A stretch of 64,000 nucleotides of DNA. Source: Dyadobacter sp. SG02. Its GTDB lineage: Bacteria > Bacteroidota > Bacteroidia > Cytophagales > Spirosomataceae. Positions 36,602 through 45,556 of this stretch are shown piece by piece; positions within the stretch are counted from its first letter, which is position 1; each line of letters starts with the position of its first letter. Below the pieces are notes generated by a model. The model did no database searches, was not told the DNA's origin, and worked only from the letters and a program-made list of their open reading frames with translations. The stretch spans positions 62,001-126,000 of the forward strand of contig NZ_FNYL01000013.1 of the NCBI RefSeq assembly GCF_900109045.1, given 5' to 3'. Made by a program: the position numbers and the translations under genes.

Positions 36602-37747
36602 ATGCTAAAACACGTTTTGCTTCTGCTAGCCACGCTTTGCACTTCATCCACTTTTGCCGATAAACAAGGTAACCCGACGGATGGCCGCGCCGGTCGTCAG
36701 TTTGAAGTAAGGATCAATACCAATGTCGAACTGCTCGGCTTCATCTACTTCCTCGGTTACGAGGGGTCCCAGTCTGAAACCCCTTCTTACCCCGAAAAAG
36801 ACCGCAAGCGTTATGCTTACGGCATCGACGTTTACCAGCATTATAAATCCTTCGCAGGCAGCAAACATTTGGCCGTAGCCATAGACTTCGCGCAGGACAT
36901 CTGGCTCGACTACTTCATCAACCTGCTCATCCAGCTCGAAGATTTTCCCAATGCAAAACTCACCGATCAAATTGCTCCCGCCTACTACCGGCGTTTTTCC
37001 AAGTCGGGCGACCTGGCCGAGGCCCGAAAGAATGCCTCCGCATTCCTCGAAGCGATGAACGGCCTGTACCGGGAAGTCGATTTCGGTAGTTATCTCGCCA
37101 AAAACAAGAGCCTGTATGCCAATGCGATAGCACAGGTAAAAGCAGGCCTGCCCGAAGACCGGTTTCTTACTGAAATGGAGGAATTCTACCAGGGTCATTT
37201 CGATAGCTATAATCTGGTCCCCAGCCTCACGATCCCCGCAGGAATGGGTTTCGGGGCGAAGTACGAATCCGGCGGCAAAAAGCACGCATTTCACGTTTTC
37301 GGTACGTTCGCCATCCAGCAATGGGTCGATTCCAACAAACTGGACATGGGTTTCGCCGACAAAAAGCATTTGCTCGAACTGAGTACCCATGAGTTCGGGC
37401 ATTCATTTGTGAACCCATGCGTCGACAGCCTGCCCGAAATGCTCATCGCGGAAACGCAACCACTTTTCGATCCGATCAAAGAAGCCATGGGGCCACAGGG
37501 ATACCCGGGCTGGAAAACCTGCCTGTACGAACATTTCGTGCGCGCGGGGGAGGTGGTCATTGCCCGTAACCTCGGGCATTCGGAGGATGCCGAGCGGATC
37601 AGAAATCATTACATAACGAACCGGAAGTTCATTTACCTAGACACTTTGATAGTTGAACTGGAAAAATATAACGCTACGCGAAAGGGTAGCTGCCGGCAGG
37701 CGATTACAAGCGCGATGCTGCGCTTGCGGGAGGTTGCGAAGCGGTGA
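36602..37747 (+). CDS. Exported putative zinc metalloprotease (DUF4932-like)
   Basis: A start at 36602 gives 381 residues with a signal peptide (MLKHVLLLLATLCTSSTFA). The sequence STHEFGHSFVNP contains an HExxH zinc motif and a downstream Glu (SLPEMLIAETQ) that could be the third ligand, so it is likely a zincin. The overall pattern, with a long helical N-terminal half, matches my memory of DUF4932 proteins of Bacteroidota, for which no function is known. A family search was not possible here. Confidence 0.7.
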   Translation: MLKHVLLLLATLCTSSTFADKQGNPTDGRAGRQFEVRINTNVELLGFIYFLGYEGSQSETPSYPEKDRKRYAYGIDVYQHYKSFAGSKHLAVAIDFAQDIWLDYFINLLIQLEDFPNAKLTDQIAPAYYRRFSKSGDLAEARKNASAFLEAMNGLYREVDFGSYLAKNKSLYANAIAQVKAGLPEDRFLTEMEEFYQGHFDSYNLVPSLTIPAGMGFGAKYESGGKKHAFHVFGTFAIQQWVDSNKLDMGFADKKHLLELSTHEFGHSFVNPCVDSLPEMLIAETQPLFDPIKEAMGPQGYPGWKTCLYEHFVRAGEVVIARNLGHSEDAERIRNHYITNRKFIYLDTLIVELEKYNATRKGSCRQAITSAMLRLREVAKR

Positions 37748-37809
37748 GCACTTATTTCGTACCGGGCGCAGGCCTGATTTGCTAACTTCCTGGTTTGCTG
37801 CATATCGCT

Positions 37810-37842
37810 TGAAAAATAGTACCACAAAAGCAAACAAAAGTA
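37810..37842 (+). promoter_or_regulatory. Operator of the catabolic regulon, copy D (before susC)
   Basis: TGAAAAATAGTACCA (37810-37824), 11 bases, AAAAGTA (37836-37842). The two AGTA cores are 21 bp apart. A TAATTTTG -7 element starts 24 bases later. The same two-part site occurs at 48588, 52351 and 59455, which makes it a probable AraC-type direct-repeat operator. Confidence 0.75.
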
Positions 37843-37866
37843 GCGGAACCCGGATTTGCTAGAAGG

Positions 37867-37874
37867 TAATTTTG
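37867..37874 (+). promoter_or_regulatory. -7 promoter element TAATTTTG before susC
   Basis: An exact TAnnTTTG match 24 bases after the operator and 39 bases before the susC start. There is no TTG at the -33 position, as expected for an activator-dependent promoter. Confidence 0.65.
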
Positions 37875-37913
37875 TCAAATACTCATGTTGCAAAACCTTC
37901 TAAGCTAATAATT

Positions 37914-40900
37914 ATGCAAAAGGAAATTTTATTAAATCTTTCTGTTTGTAGGTGCGCTCTTTGGTTGCTGTTGCTGGGGTGTCTGGCCGGTGGAAATGCG
38001 TTTGGCCAGGAGTCCCGGAAAATATCCGGCAGGGTTACGGACGAAAAAAATGAACCGCTTCCCGGCGTGAATGTGCAGCTGAAAGGTACCACCACGGGTT
38101 CCAGCACGGACGTTGGTGGAAACTATACCATCCATGTGGGAGACGATGCGCGCCTGATCTTTTCATTTATTGGGTATAAAAGTCAGGAGGTACCCGTGGG
38201 CACTGGTGCTGTGCTGGATGTGAAACTGGCGGCCGATATTTCGGTTTTGAACGAGGTAGTGGTTGTGGGCTACGGTACGCAGTCGCGCGAAACAGTGACG
38301 ACTTCGATCGCGAAACTCGACACGCGTGTAATGCAGAACGTTACTTATGCCAACCCGGCGTCGGCATTGCAGGGCACGATCCCGGGCCTGCGCGTGCAGA
38401 GCACGTCGGGGCAGCCGGGCGAGCGCCCGCGAGTGATCCTGCGCGGGGGAACGTCGATCAACAACCCTAATGGCTCGACGCCGCTGTATGTCGTCGATGG
38501 TGTGATCCGGGGCGATATGGACCATATCAACCCGGCCGATATCGAGTCGATCCAGGTGTTGAAAGATGCCGCTTCGACCTCCATTTACGGTTCGCGTGCT
38601 TCCAATGGGGTTATCATTGTAGAAACGAAATCCGGCAAAAGCGGACGGATGCAGGTTTCCTATAATTATAATCTCACGAGTTCGAAAGTTTCGAAGCTCT
38701 ACGAACTGGCTGATGCAAAGGATTTTATCAAATTTATGCGGCTCGGGATCGCGGCCAGTGGCGTGAAGGCGCCGAGCACGCTGGCATTCCTTACACAAGC
38801 GAATGCAGGCGGTACCGGCAACGACCTGACCAACAAAACGGCCTTTACCACCATGTACCTCAGTCCGGATAATGAGCACCTGCTCGGCCTTCCCGCCGAC
38901 CAATGGGGCGCCAAATGGGAAACCGCGCCCGATCCGCTCGACGCCAGCAAGACATTAATATTCAAAGGGACCGATTTTCAGAAAACCATTTTCCGCAGGG
39001 CTTATACCCACGACCATAACCTCTCGGTATCGGGCGGGTCGGAGAAGGTGCGGTATAGCATGGGCGTGGGCTACCTCAATGCGCAGGGTATCTCCATTAA
39101 TACAGATTACCAGCGTGTTACGCTCAATGTAAACGGCGACGCGCAGGTGTCCAAAAACCTCAACTTTTTCAGCCGCATCAATTACGCCAATGTCGACGAC
39201 AACCAGGTTCCGGACGTGGGCGTGGTTTTTAAAAACAATATCAATACGGCACAGACGTCGAAATACCAGTTCGAGGACGGTTCGCTGGCACCGGGGCGGC
39301 TTTTTACGAATGGTAACCCGGCTTACTACATCAGCCGCTATGACGCCAAACGTCGCCGCGACAATTATATGTTTGTAGTGGGAGGAAAATGGGAGATCGT
39401 GCCCGGGCTGACGTTCCGGCCACAAGTGTCGCTGATCAACAACAACTTCGACCGCCGGAGCTTTCTGAAATCGTATCTCGACGGCCCGCTCGTGCTCAAC
39501 CAGAACCGCGAGGCCACATTCGCCGAGACCAACCTCGTACAGCGGCAGGCCGATGCGGTGCTTACCTACGTCAAATCCATTGGTAACCTGCATCATTTCG
39601 AGGGGACATTAGGCTACTCGTATTTCAAAGCCATGACCCGCGACGTTACGGCCGTGGGACGCAATGCCGCCTCCGACCTTATCCCGACTTTGAATGCCTC
39701 TGCGACGCCGTGGAGCGTGACGGGCTCGGAGTCAGAACAGCTTTTGTACGGCTATTTTGGCAGGATCAACTACAATTTTGACCAGAAATACCTGTTGAGC
39801 ATCAATGCCCGCATCGACGGCGCGTCCAACCTCGGCGCCGAATACAAATGGGGCTTTTTTCCCGGCGTGTCGCTCGGATGGAACCTGCACCGTGAGGGCT
39901 TCTGGAAAGGCATGCCGGAGGCGGTCAACAGCCTGAAACTGCGGGGAAGCTACGGCGTGAATGGTAATATCAGCGGCCTGGGCAACTACCAGGCGCAGGG
40001 CGCGTACGATGTCGGCAGCCGCTATTACGGCGACGCGGCCATTTTCAACTCGACGCTGGCGAACCCCGCATTGCAATGGGAGCGTTCCAAAACGCTCAAT
40101 TTCGGGTTCGACTTCGGTTTGTTCAATAACCGGATTTCCGGTGTGTTCGATATGTACCGACGCGTGACCGACAACCTGCTCACCGACCTCGCATTGCCCC
40201 GTACCACCGGTTTTACCAGCATTCTCACCAACCTCGGAAGCCTGGAAAACAAAGGCCTGGAATTTGAACTGAACGCGTCGATCCTCTCGCCGCAATCGGA
40301 ATTTCAGTGGACTACGTCTTTGAATGCGAGTTATGTGAAGATCAAAATCCTGGAATTGCCCGACAACGGCATTGAAAATAACCGCATCGGCGGCGTCAAT
40401 ATCTGGGACCCGGCCGCAGGTGCGCTTGCCTGGAAAGGCGGCTTGCAGGAAGGCGGGCGGATAGGGGATATGTTTGCTTACAAACAGTTGGGTATTTACG
40501 CGACCGACGAGCAAGCCGCTGCCGGCCCAAAAGATATGCTCGTGGTGGGGACCGATAAAACCAAACACGGTGGCGACGTGAACTGGCTCGATTCCGACGG
40601 TAACGGCATTATCGACGACAAAGACCGCATTTATATGGGCAACCCGTACCCGACCTGGACAGGCGGGTTTACCAACCGGTTGAACTACAAAGGCTTCGGG
40701 CTGGCCGTGCGGATGGATTACACACTCGGCCATATGATTTACAACGAAACCCGGGCGCGCGTGCTCGGTAACTTCTCCGGCCAGAACGCGATTTCCAAAG
40801 CCGTTACGCGCTCCTGGCAGAAGCAGGGCGATGTAACCGACATTCCCCGCTACTACTGGGCCGATCAGAACCAGCAGTCGAATCTCTACCGGGGGAATTC

Positions 40901-41138
40901 GTATTACTACGAAAAAGGCGATTTCCTGTGCCTGCGCGAGATTTCGTTGTCGTACAACTTCCCGCAGTCGCTCATCGGCAAGCGGATTTCCTCGCTCCGC
41001 CTGCATGTGACGGCCAACAACCTCAAATACTTCACCAGGTTCACCGGCCTGAACCCCGAGGAAGGCGGTACCGACAATGGCCGCTATCCGATGCCCCGCA
41101 ACTTCATTTTCGGCGTGCAGCTCACCCCGGCATTTTAA
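37914..41138 (+). CDS. SusC/RagA-type TonB-linked outer membrane transporter
   Basis: The start at 37914 gives 1074 residues with a signal peptide (..GGNAFGQ). An N-terminal carboxypeptidase-like plug (ISGRVTDEKNEPLPGVNVQLKG region) and a TonB box-like segment (VVVGYGTQSRE) precede the plug domain and a 22-strand barrel ending in a C-terminal Phe (PAF). SusC proteins import oligosaccharides or other large ligands with a SusD lid. It heads a 16-gene co-directional locus. A two-part operator lies 72-104 bases upstream, and TAATTTTG lies 39 bases upstream. Confidence 0.95.
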   Translation: MQKEILLNLSVCRCALWLLLLGCLAGGNAFGQESRKISGRVTDEKNEPLPGVNVQLKGTTTGSSTDVGGNYTIHVGDDARLIFSFIGYKSQEVPVGTGAVLDVKLAADISVLNEVVVVGYGTQSRETVTTSIAKLDTRVMQNVTYANPASALQGTIPGLRVQSTSGQPGERPRVILRGGTSINNPNGSTPLYVVDGVIRGDMDHINPADIESIQVLKDAASTSIYGSRASNGVIIVETKSGKSGRMQVSYNYNLTSSKVSKLYELADAKDFIKFMRLGIAASGVKAPSTLAFLTQANAGGTGNDLTNKTAFTTMYLSPDNEHLLGLPADQWGAKWETAPDPLDASKTLIFKGTDFQKTIFRRAYTHDHNLSVSGGSEKVRYSMGVGYLNAQGISINTDYQRVTLNVNGDAQVSKNLNFFSRINYANVDDNQVPDVGVVFKNNINTAQTSKYQFEDGSLAPGRLFTNGNPAYYISRYDAKRRRDNYMFVVGGKWEIVPGLTFRPQVSLINNNFDRRSFLKSYLDGPLVLNQNREATFAETNLVQRQADAVLTYVKSIGNLHHFEGTLGYSYFKAMTRDVTAVGRNAASDLIPTLNASATPWSVTGSESEQLLYGYFGRINYNFDQKYLLSINARIDGASNLGAEYKWGFFPGVSLGWNLHREGFWKGMPEAVNSLKLRGSYGVNGNISGLGNYQAQGAYDVGSRYYGDAAIFNSTLANPALQWERSKTLNFGFDFGLFNNRISGVFDMYRRVTDNLLTDLALPRTTGFTSILTNLGSLENKGLEFELNASILSPQSEFQWTTSLNASYVKIKILELPDNGIENNRIGGVNIWDPAAGALAWKGGLQEGGRIGDMFAYKQLGIYATDEQAAAGPKDMLVVGTDKTKHGGDVNWLDSDGNGIIDDKDRIYMGNPYPTWTGGFTNRLNYKGFGLAVRMDYTLGHMIYNETRARVLGNFSGQNAISKAVTRSWQKQGDVTDIPRYYWADQNQQSNLYRGNSYYYEKGDFLCLREISLSYNFPQSLIGKRISSLRLHVTANNLKYFTRFTGLNPEEGGTDNGRYPMPRNFIFGVQLTPAF

Positions 41139-41162
41139 GACTCATTCAAAACCGCATTATCT

Positions 41163-42641
41163 ATGAAACCCATCATACGAAAACTGATAGCCATCCTGAT
41201 GGCCGTAGCCACGTTTTCGGCCTGTACGGACGATTTGACGCTGAAACCGATCAGCCAGATTACCCATACCTCGTTCTGGAAATCGCCCGAGGAGGCGCGC
41301 GGCGCGCTCAACGGCATGTACGTACGGATGCGTACGCAAGCGGCGACCAACTTTTTCATCTGGGGTGAAGCGAGGAGCGAAATGTGGGTGCAAAACTTCG
41401 GTTTCGATCCTTCCATTAACTTTTACGCATTCACCAACAGCCTCAGCCGCGTGAACCCCGGGCCCGATTGGACGGCCATGTATTCGGTGGTACACGATGC
41501 GAACCTGATCCTGAAATACGTACCGACGATCCAGTTCACGACAGAGGCCGACAAGAACGAAATTCTCGCCCAGGCTTATGCCATGCGTGCATTCACCTAT
41601 TTTATGATGACCAAAACCTGGGGCGAACTTATCCTGATCGACCAGCCCACCGAACGCTTCGACCCCGCGACGATCTACAAGGAGCGCAGGCCGCAGACAG
41701 AGGTATTTGCCATGATCAAAAAAGATATCGAGAGCGCATTAGCCCTTTTTCCTGGCAATACTATCCCAACAGGCCGGGTAAGGTGGTCGAAACCGGCATT
41801 GAATGCTTTGAAAGCGGATGTTTTTCTCTGGACGGCCAAAAAATTAAATGGAGGCGCGGCGGATTTCAATACGGCGCTGACGGCCATTGCGGAAGTCGAG
41901 AAGAGCGATGTGCAGCTGCTGAGTGATTTCAGCCAGGTTTTTGCTTTTGGAAATAAGGGAAACAAAGAGGTGATCCTGGCGGTGCGGTTCGCGGAGGGCG
42001 AATCTACCGGTCGCTCGGTGTTCGGCGGGGTAACGCCATTGGCAGCCCCTACGGCCCCATTCACCCCGCAGAGCGTGATCGACAAGCTTTTGCCGTATTC
42101 GGGCAAGGACGGGTACTGGCAAATGTCGCGCGAGGTGACCAGGCAGTTTAGCGACGACGATGCCCGCAAGAATGCGACATTCATCGAAGTGAACCAGACG
42201 AAGGAAGGCGTGACCAGTTTCCTGTACAATATCGATCAGAAATGGCCGGGCCTCATTACGGGCGGCGTGCGCGTGATGTACGATGACCTGATCCTCTACC
42301 GCTATGCCGACATTATCCTCATGAAAGCCGAGGCTCTGAACGGGCTGGGGCAGGACCCGTCGGAAGCCATGAATATCATCCGTAAACGGGCATATGGTGC
42401 GAAATTCGCGGCCCATACATTTGTGAATGGTACCAAAGCGGCCAACGACGAGGCCATTTTGCAGGAGCGGCTTTTTGAACTGGCGCAGGAAGGCAAGCGC
42501 TGGTGGGACCTGTTGCGGTTTGGAAAAGCATTGGAAAAAGTGCCGCTGCTGAAAGGCAAGACCGAAAATGATTTGCTATTCCCGCTGGGCGAGACGATAT
42601 TAAGTCTGGAACCTTTGGTTAAACAAAATCCGGGTTACTGA
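41163..42641 (+). CDS. SusD/RagB-type surface lipoprotein
   Basis: The 492-residue lipoprotein (lipobox TFSAC at about residue 20) shows the SusD pattern: helical TPR-like pairs, an N-terminal DDLTLKPIS start, RAYLMRAFTYF-like helices, and the C-terminal signature LFELAQEGKRWWDLLRFG. It is the ligand-binding lid of the SusC pore 24 bases upstream. Confidence 0.95.
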   Translation: MKPIIRKLIAILMAVATFSACTDDLTLKPISQITHTSFWKSPEEARGALNGMYVRMRTQAATNFFIWGEARSEMWVQNFGFDPSINFYAFTNSLSRVNPGPDWTAMYSVVHDANLILKYVPTIQFTTEADKNEILAQAYAMRAFTYFMMTKTWGELILIDQPTERFDPATIYKERRPQTEVFAMIKKDIESALALFPGNTIPTGRVRWSKPALNALKADVFLWTAKKLNGGAADFNTALTAIAEVEKSDVQLLSDFSQVFAFGNKGNKEVILAVRFAEGESTGRSVFGGVTPLAAPTAPFTPQSVIDKLLPYSGKDGYWQMSREVTRQFSDDDARKNATFIEVNQTKEGVTSFLYNIDQKWPGLITGGVRVMYDDLILYRYADIILMKAEALNGLGQDPSEAMNIIRKRAYGAKFAAHTFVNGTKAANDEAILQERLFELAQEGKRWWDLLRFGKALEKVPLLKGKTENDLLFPLGETILSLEPLVKQNPGY

Positions 42642-42660
42642 CCCGTCAAAAACAGCTGCT

Positions 42661-44106
42661 ATGACCCGCAAGCCACTGACTTTACTCTTCATTATCGTTT
42701 TACTAACCCATACGATCAGCCACGCGCAAACGCCGCTGGACCTGGGCAGTAGAAGGGAAATTTTCGTAGACCACTACCTGATCGACCGCATGCAGAATGC
42801 ACGCCTGCAACTGCATCACCCGCGTAACGAAGGCGTGGTACTGCAATTCGACAAGCCGTGGGAGGGGAATTTCAGCGGGTACTGCACCATTATCCGCGAT
42901 GGCGACCTGCTGAGGGCCTATTACCGCGGCGTCCGCAATGCGGTAGCCGACGGCGACCACGCCGAAGTGACCTGCTACGCCGAATCCAAAGACGGTAAGC
43001 ACTGGACGAAGCCGGACCTGGGCATCAATACCGTGGACGGTTCCAAAAACAACAATACCATCCTGGCCAACTCGCCGCCGGTAACGCACAATTTCAGCCC
43101 TTTTCTTGACAGAAACCCGAAAGTGACGCTTGCGGAGCGCTTCAAAGCGTTGGGCGGTACCAAAAAAAGCGGTTTAATGGCCTATGCATCCGCCGACGGC
43201 GTGCATTGGAATAAAATGGCTACCGAAAGCGTGTTCACCAAAGGCCTTTTCGATTCGCAGAATGTGGCTTTCTGGTCGGAAAGTGAGGGCAAATACGTTT
43301 GCTATTTCCGCACCTGGACGGGCGACGGTTTCAATGGCTTCCGCACGGTGAGCCGCGCTACTTCCGACGACTTCCTGCATTGGTCGGAGCCCGAACCGAT
43401 GACTTTCGGAAACACGCCGATGGAACATTTGTACACGCAGCAAACGAGCCCATACTACCGCGCGCCGCACATTTACCTCGCCATAGGGGCCCGGTTTATG
43501 CCAAACAGGCAGGTAGTATCCGACGAAGATGCCAAACGCCTGAACGTCAATCCGAAATACTACAACGACTGTTCCGATGCGATCCTGATGTCGAGCCGGG
43601 GCGGGAGTGTTTACGACCGTACTTTTATGGACTCGTTTATCCGGCCGGGGATTGGTTTGTCCAACTGGGTTTCACGGTCCAACTACCCGGCGCTGAATGT
43701 CGTGCAGACGAGCGACACCGAAATGTCGGTTTTTGTGAATGAAGAATACGCTCAACCCACCGCGCATTTGAAACGCTACTCGATGCGGATCGACGGATTT
43801 GCCTCGCTCACAGCGCCTTACCAGGGTGGGGAAGTGGTGACGAAGCCATTTGTATTTTCGGGTAAAGAGTTGGAAATCAATTACGCTACCTCTGCGGCCG
43901 GTGAGCTGAAAATCGAATTGCAGGATGCCTCGGGCAAGGCCATACCCGGTTTCACAATCGATGACTGCCCGGCGATTATCGGCAACGAAATCCGCCGTGT
44001 GGTGCGCTGGAAAGGAGGCGGGGACGTGTCGCAATGGGCGTCGAGGCCGGTCAGGTTGCGGATCGCGATCAAGGACGGGGATCTGTATTCCCTGAAATTC
44101 AACTAA
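42661..44106 (+). CDS. Exported beta-propeller protein, glycosidase-like
   Basis: The 481-residue protein has a signal peptide (..TISHAQ) and starts REIFVDHYLIDRM followed by LHHPRNEGVVLQFDKPWEG and CYAESKDGKHWTKPDLG. This wording is shared by a family common in planctomycetes and Bacteroidota that folds like five-bladed GH43/GH32 propellers. The family has no proven activity. A C-terminal beta domain of about 110 residues follows the propeller. It lies between susD and an MFS transporter, so it likely acts on the imported ligand in the periplasm. Confidence 0.75.
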   Translation: MTRKPLTLLFIIVLLTHTISHAQTPLDLGSRREIFVDHYLIDRMQNARLQLHHPRNEGVVLQFDKPWEGNFSGYCTIIRDGDLLRAYYRGVRNAVADGDHAEVTCYAESKDGKHWTKPDLGINTVDGSKNNNTILANSPPVTHNFSPFLDRNPKVTLAERFKALGGTKKSGLMAYASADGVHWNKMATESVFTKGLFDSQNVAFWSESEGKYVCYFRTWTGDGFNGFRTVSRATSDDFLHWSEPEPMTFGNTPMEHLYTQQTSPYYRAPHIYLAIGARFMPNRQVVSDEDAKRLNVNPKYYNDCSDAILMSSRGGSVYDRTFMDSFIRPGIGLSNWVSRSNYPALNVVQTSDTEMSVFVNEEYAQPTAHLKRYSMRIDGFASLTAPYQGGEVVTKPFVFSGKELEINYATSAAGELKIELQDASGKAIPGFTIDDCPAIIGNEIRRVVRWKGGGDVSQWASRPVRLRIAIKDGDLYSLKFN

Positions 44107-44133
44107 ATTACCACTAAACCTACCACCCTTTGC

Positions 44134-45462
44134 ATGCTGAATAATGCGACTGATCCTAAACCCCAACTTTCGTCCTACGCGTGGCTGGTCGTAGCCATGC
44201 TTTGCATCGTCGGAGGCCTCAATTACCTCGACCGCATGATGATCACCACCATGCGGTCGTCCATTGTGGCCGCCATTCCGATGACCGAGGCGCAGTTCGG
44301 GTTGCTCACGTCGATATTTCTTTGGATTTACGGTTTGCTCAGTCCGGCGGCCGGCTATCTGGCCGACCGTTTCAACCGCAGCAAAGTCATCATCGGGAGC
44401 CTTTTTGTGTGGTCGGTGGTGACCTGGCTTACCTCGCGGGCCACCACCTTTGAGGAATTGCTGATAGCCCGGGCATTAATGGGGATCAGCGAGGCTTGCT
44501 ACATTCCGGCGGCCCTGGCTTTGATCGTCGATTACCACCGCGGCCCCACGCGCTCCAAGGCCGTGGGTATCCATATGGCCGGCATTTACATTGGCCAGAG
44601 CCTGGGCTTCATCGGCGGCTGGCTGGCCGAAAGCCGCACCTGGAACTTCGCATTCGCCGTTTTCGGCGTCGTGGGCGTCGTGTACGCCATAATCCTCGCG
44701 TTTTCGCTTCGGGACTCGTCAGTCCGCGACACGCCCGTCCGGGACGCCCCTGCACGCGCCACCGGCGACGCACCCGCGCGAACGGGCGCAGGCACCCGTG
44801 AAGCGATCGGTTTCGGGGATGCGATCAAAAACCTGATCCGCCAGCCGGCCTACCTGCTCGCGCTGGCCGCCTGGGGATTGCTTGGCGTAGTGAGTTGGAT
44901 GATCAACGGCTGGCTTCCGACTTATTACAAGGAGCATTTCAACCTCAGTCAGACGCAGGCGGGCATTTACGCGACCACCTACTTTTTCATCCCGATGCTG
45001 GTGGGCGTACTTTCAGGCGGCGCATTGGCCGATTTTTGGGATAAAACCAACAAGCGTGCCCGCATTCTACTGCCTGCATTGGGCCTTATCGTGGCAACGC
45101 CTGCCATTTTTGTGGCCAGCAATACCGATATGCTTTGGCTGGCCGTGGCCGCATTCATGATCTACGCATTTGCGCGGCCGTTCCTGGATGCCAATATGAT
45201 GCCCATTCTCTGCATGGTCGCCGATCAGCGCTATCTGGCAACGGGCTACGGCATTCTGAACCTGTTCAGCTGCATTGTCGGCGGCGTCGGTATTTACGTG
45301 GGTGGCGCCTTGCGCGACGCGCACGTGAACCTCAGCGCGATGTTTCAGGTGGCGGCACTGACGATGCTCTTTTGTGCCTGGTTACTTTTTAAAATAAAAC
45401 CCAAAAACCTCCCGGAACCGTCCCAAGGCCTCCCATCGGTTAAAGCCGACGGAAATAGATAG
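44134..45462 (+). CDS. MFS transporter, ACS-like
   Basis: The 442-residue protein has 12 predicted spans. NYLDRMMITTMR near the first helix and the loop RFNRSKVI resemble the anion:cation-symporter (hexuronate/ExuT-like) group, suggesting an acidic sugar or similar small anion, but this is by eye. The central cytoplasmic loop between helices 6 and 7 carries a pentad-repeat insertion (about residues 192-206 and beyond). It probably imports the product released by the periplasmic enzymes of the locus. Confidence 0.88.
   Translation: MLNNATDPKPQLSSYAWLVVAMLCIVGGLNYLDRMMITTMRSSIVAAIPMTEAQFGLLTSIFLWIYGLLSPAAGYLADRFNRSKVIIGSLFVWSVVTWLTSRATTFEELLIARALMGISEACYIPAALALIVDYHRGPTRSKAVGIHMAGIYIGQSLGFIGGWLAESRTWNFAFAVFGVVGVVYAIILAFSLRDSSVRDTPVRDAPARATGDAPARTGAGTREAIGFGDAIKNLIRQPAYLLALAAWGLLGVVSWMINGWLPTYYKEHFNLSQTQAGIYATTYFFIPMLVGVLSGGALADFWDKTNKRARILLPALGLIVATPAIFVASNTDMLWLAVAAFMIYAFARPFLDANMMPILCMVADQRYLATGYGILNLFSCIVGGVGIYVGGALRDAHVNLSAMFQVAALTMLFCAWLLFKIKPKNLPEPSQGLPSVKADGNR
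44707..44751 (+). repeat. 15-bp tandem repeat inside the MFS transporter gene
   Basis: Three in-frame 15-base units encode LRDSS, VRDTP and VRDAP; the last two (GTCCGCGACACGCCC / GTCCGGGACGCCCCT) differ at four positions. They sit in the cytoplasmic loop between helices 6 and 7, followed by a further Ala/Pro/Arg-rich stretch. Confidence 0.8.
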
Positions 45463-45465
45463 CCA

Positions 45466-45530
45466 GACGTAGCTCCGTTAGGAGCGGCCGATTTCCTGAC
45501 CCCGGGTTTAAACCCGGGGCGCCCCAAAGG
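45466..45530. repeat. Palindromic intergenic element (REP-like)
   Basis: A small hairpin (GCTCCGTTAGGAGC at about 45472-45485) is followed by a perfect 20-bp palindrome, CCCCGGGTTTAAACCCGGGG (45499-45518). It fills most of the gap between the MFS and sialidase-like genes. The form resembles short palindromic elements repeated in many Bacteroidota genomes; only one copy is in this window. Confidence 0.6.
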
Positions 45531-45556
45531 TTACTGAAATGCAATAACTTACAGAT

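Noticed and set aside
39732..41006. 424-codon minus-strand frame inside susC
   Set aside because: Antisense shadow of the barrel domain; no domain or start context.
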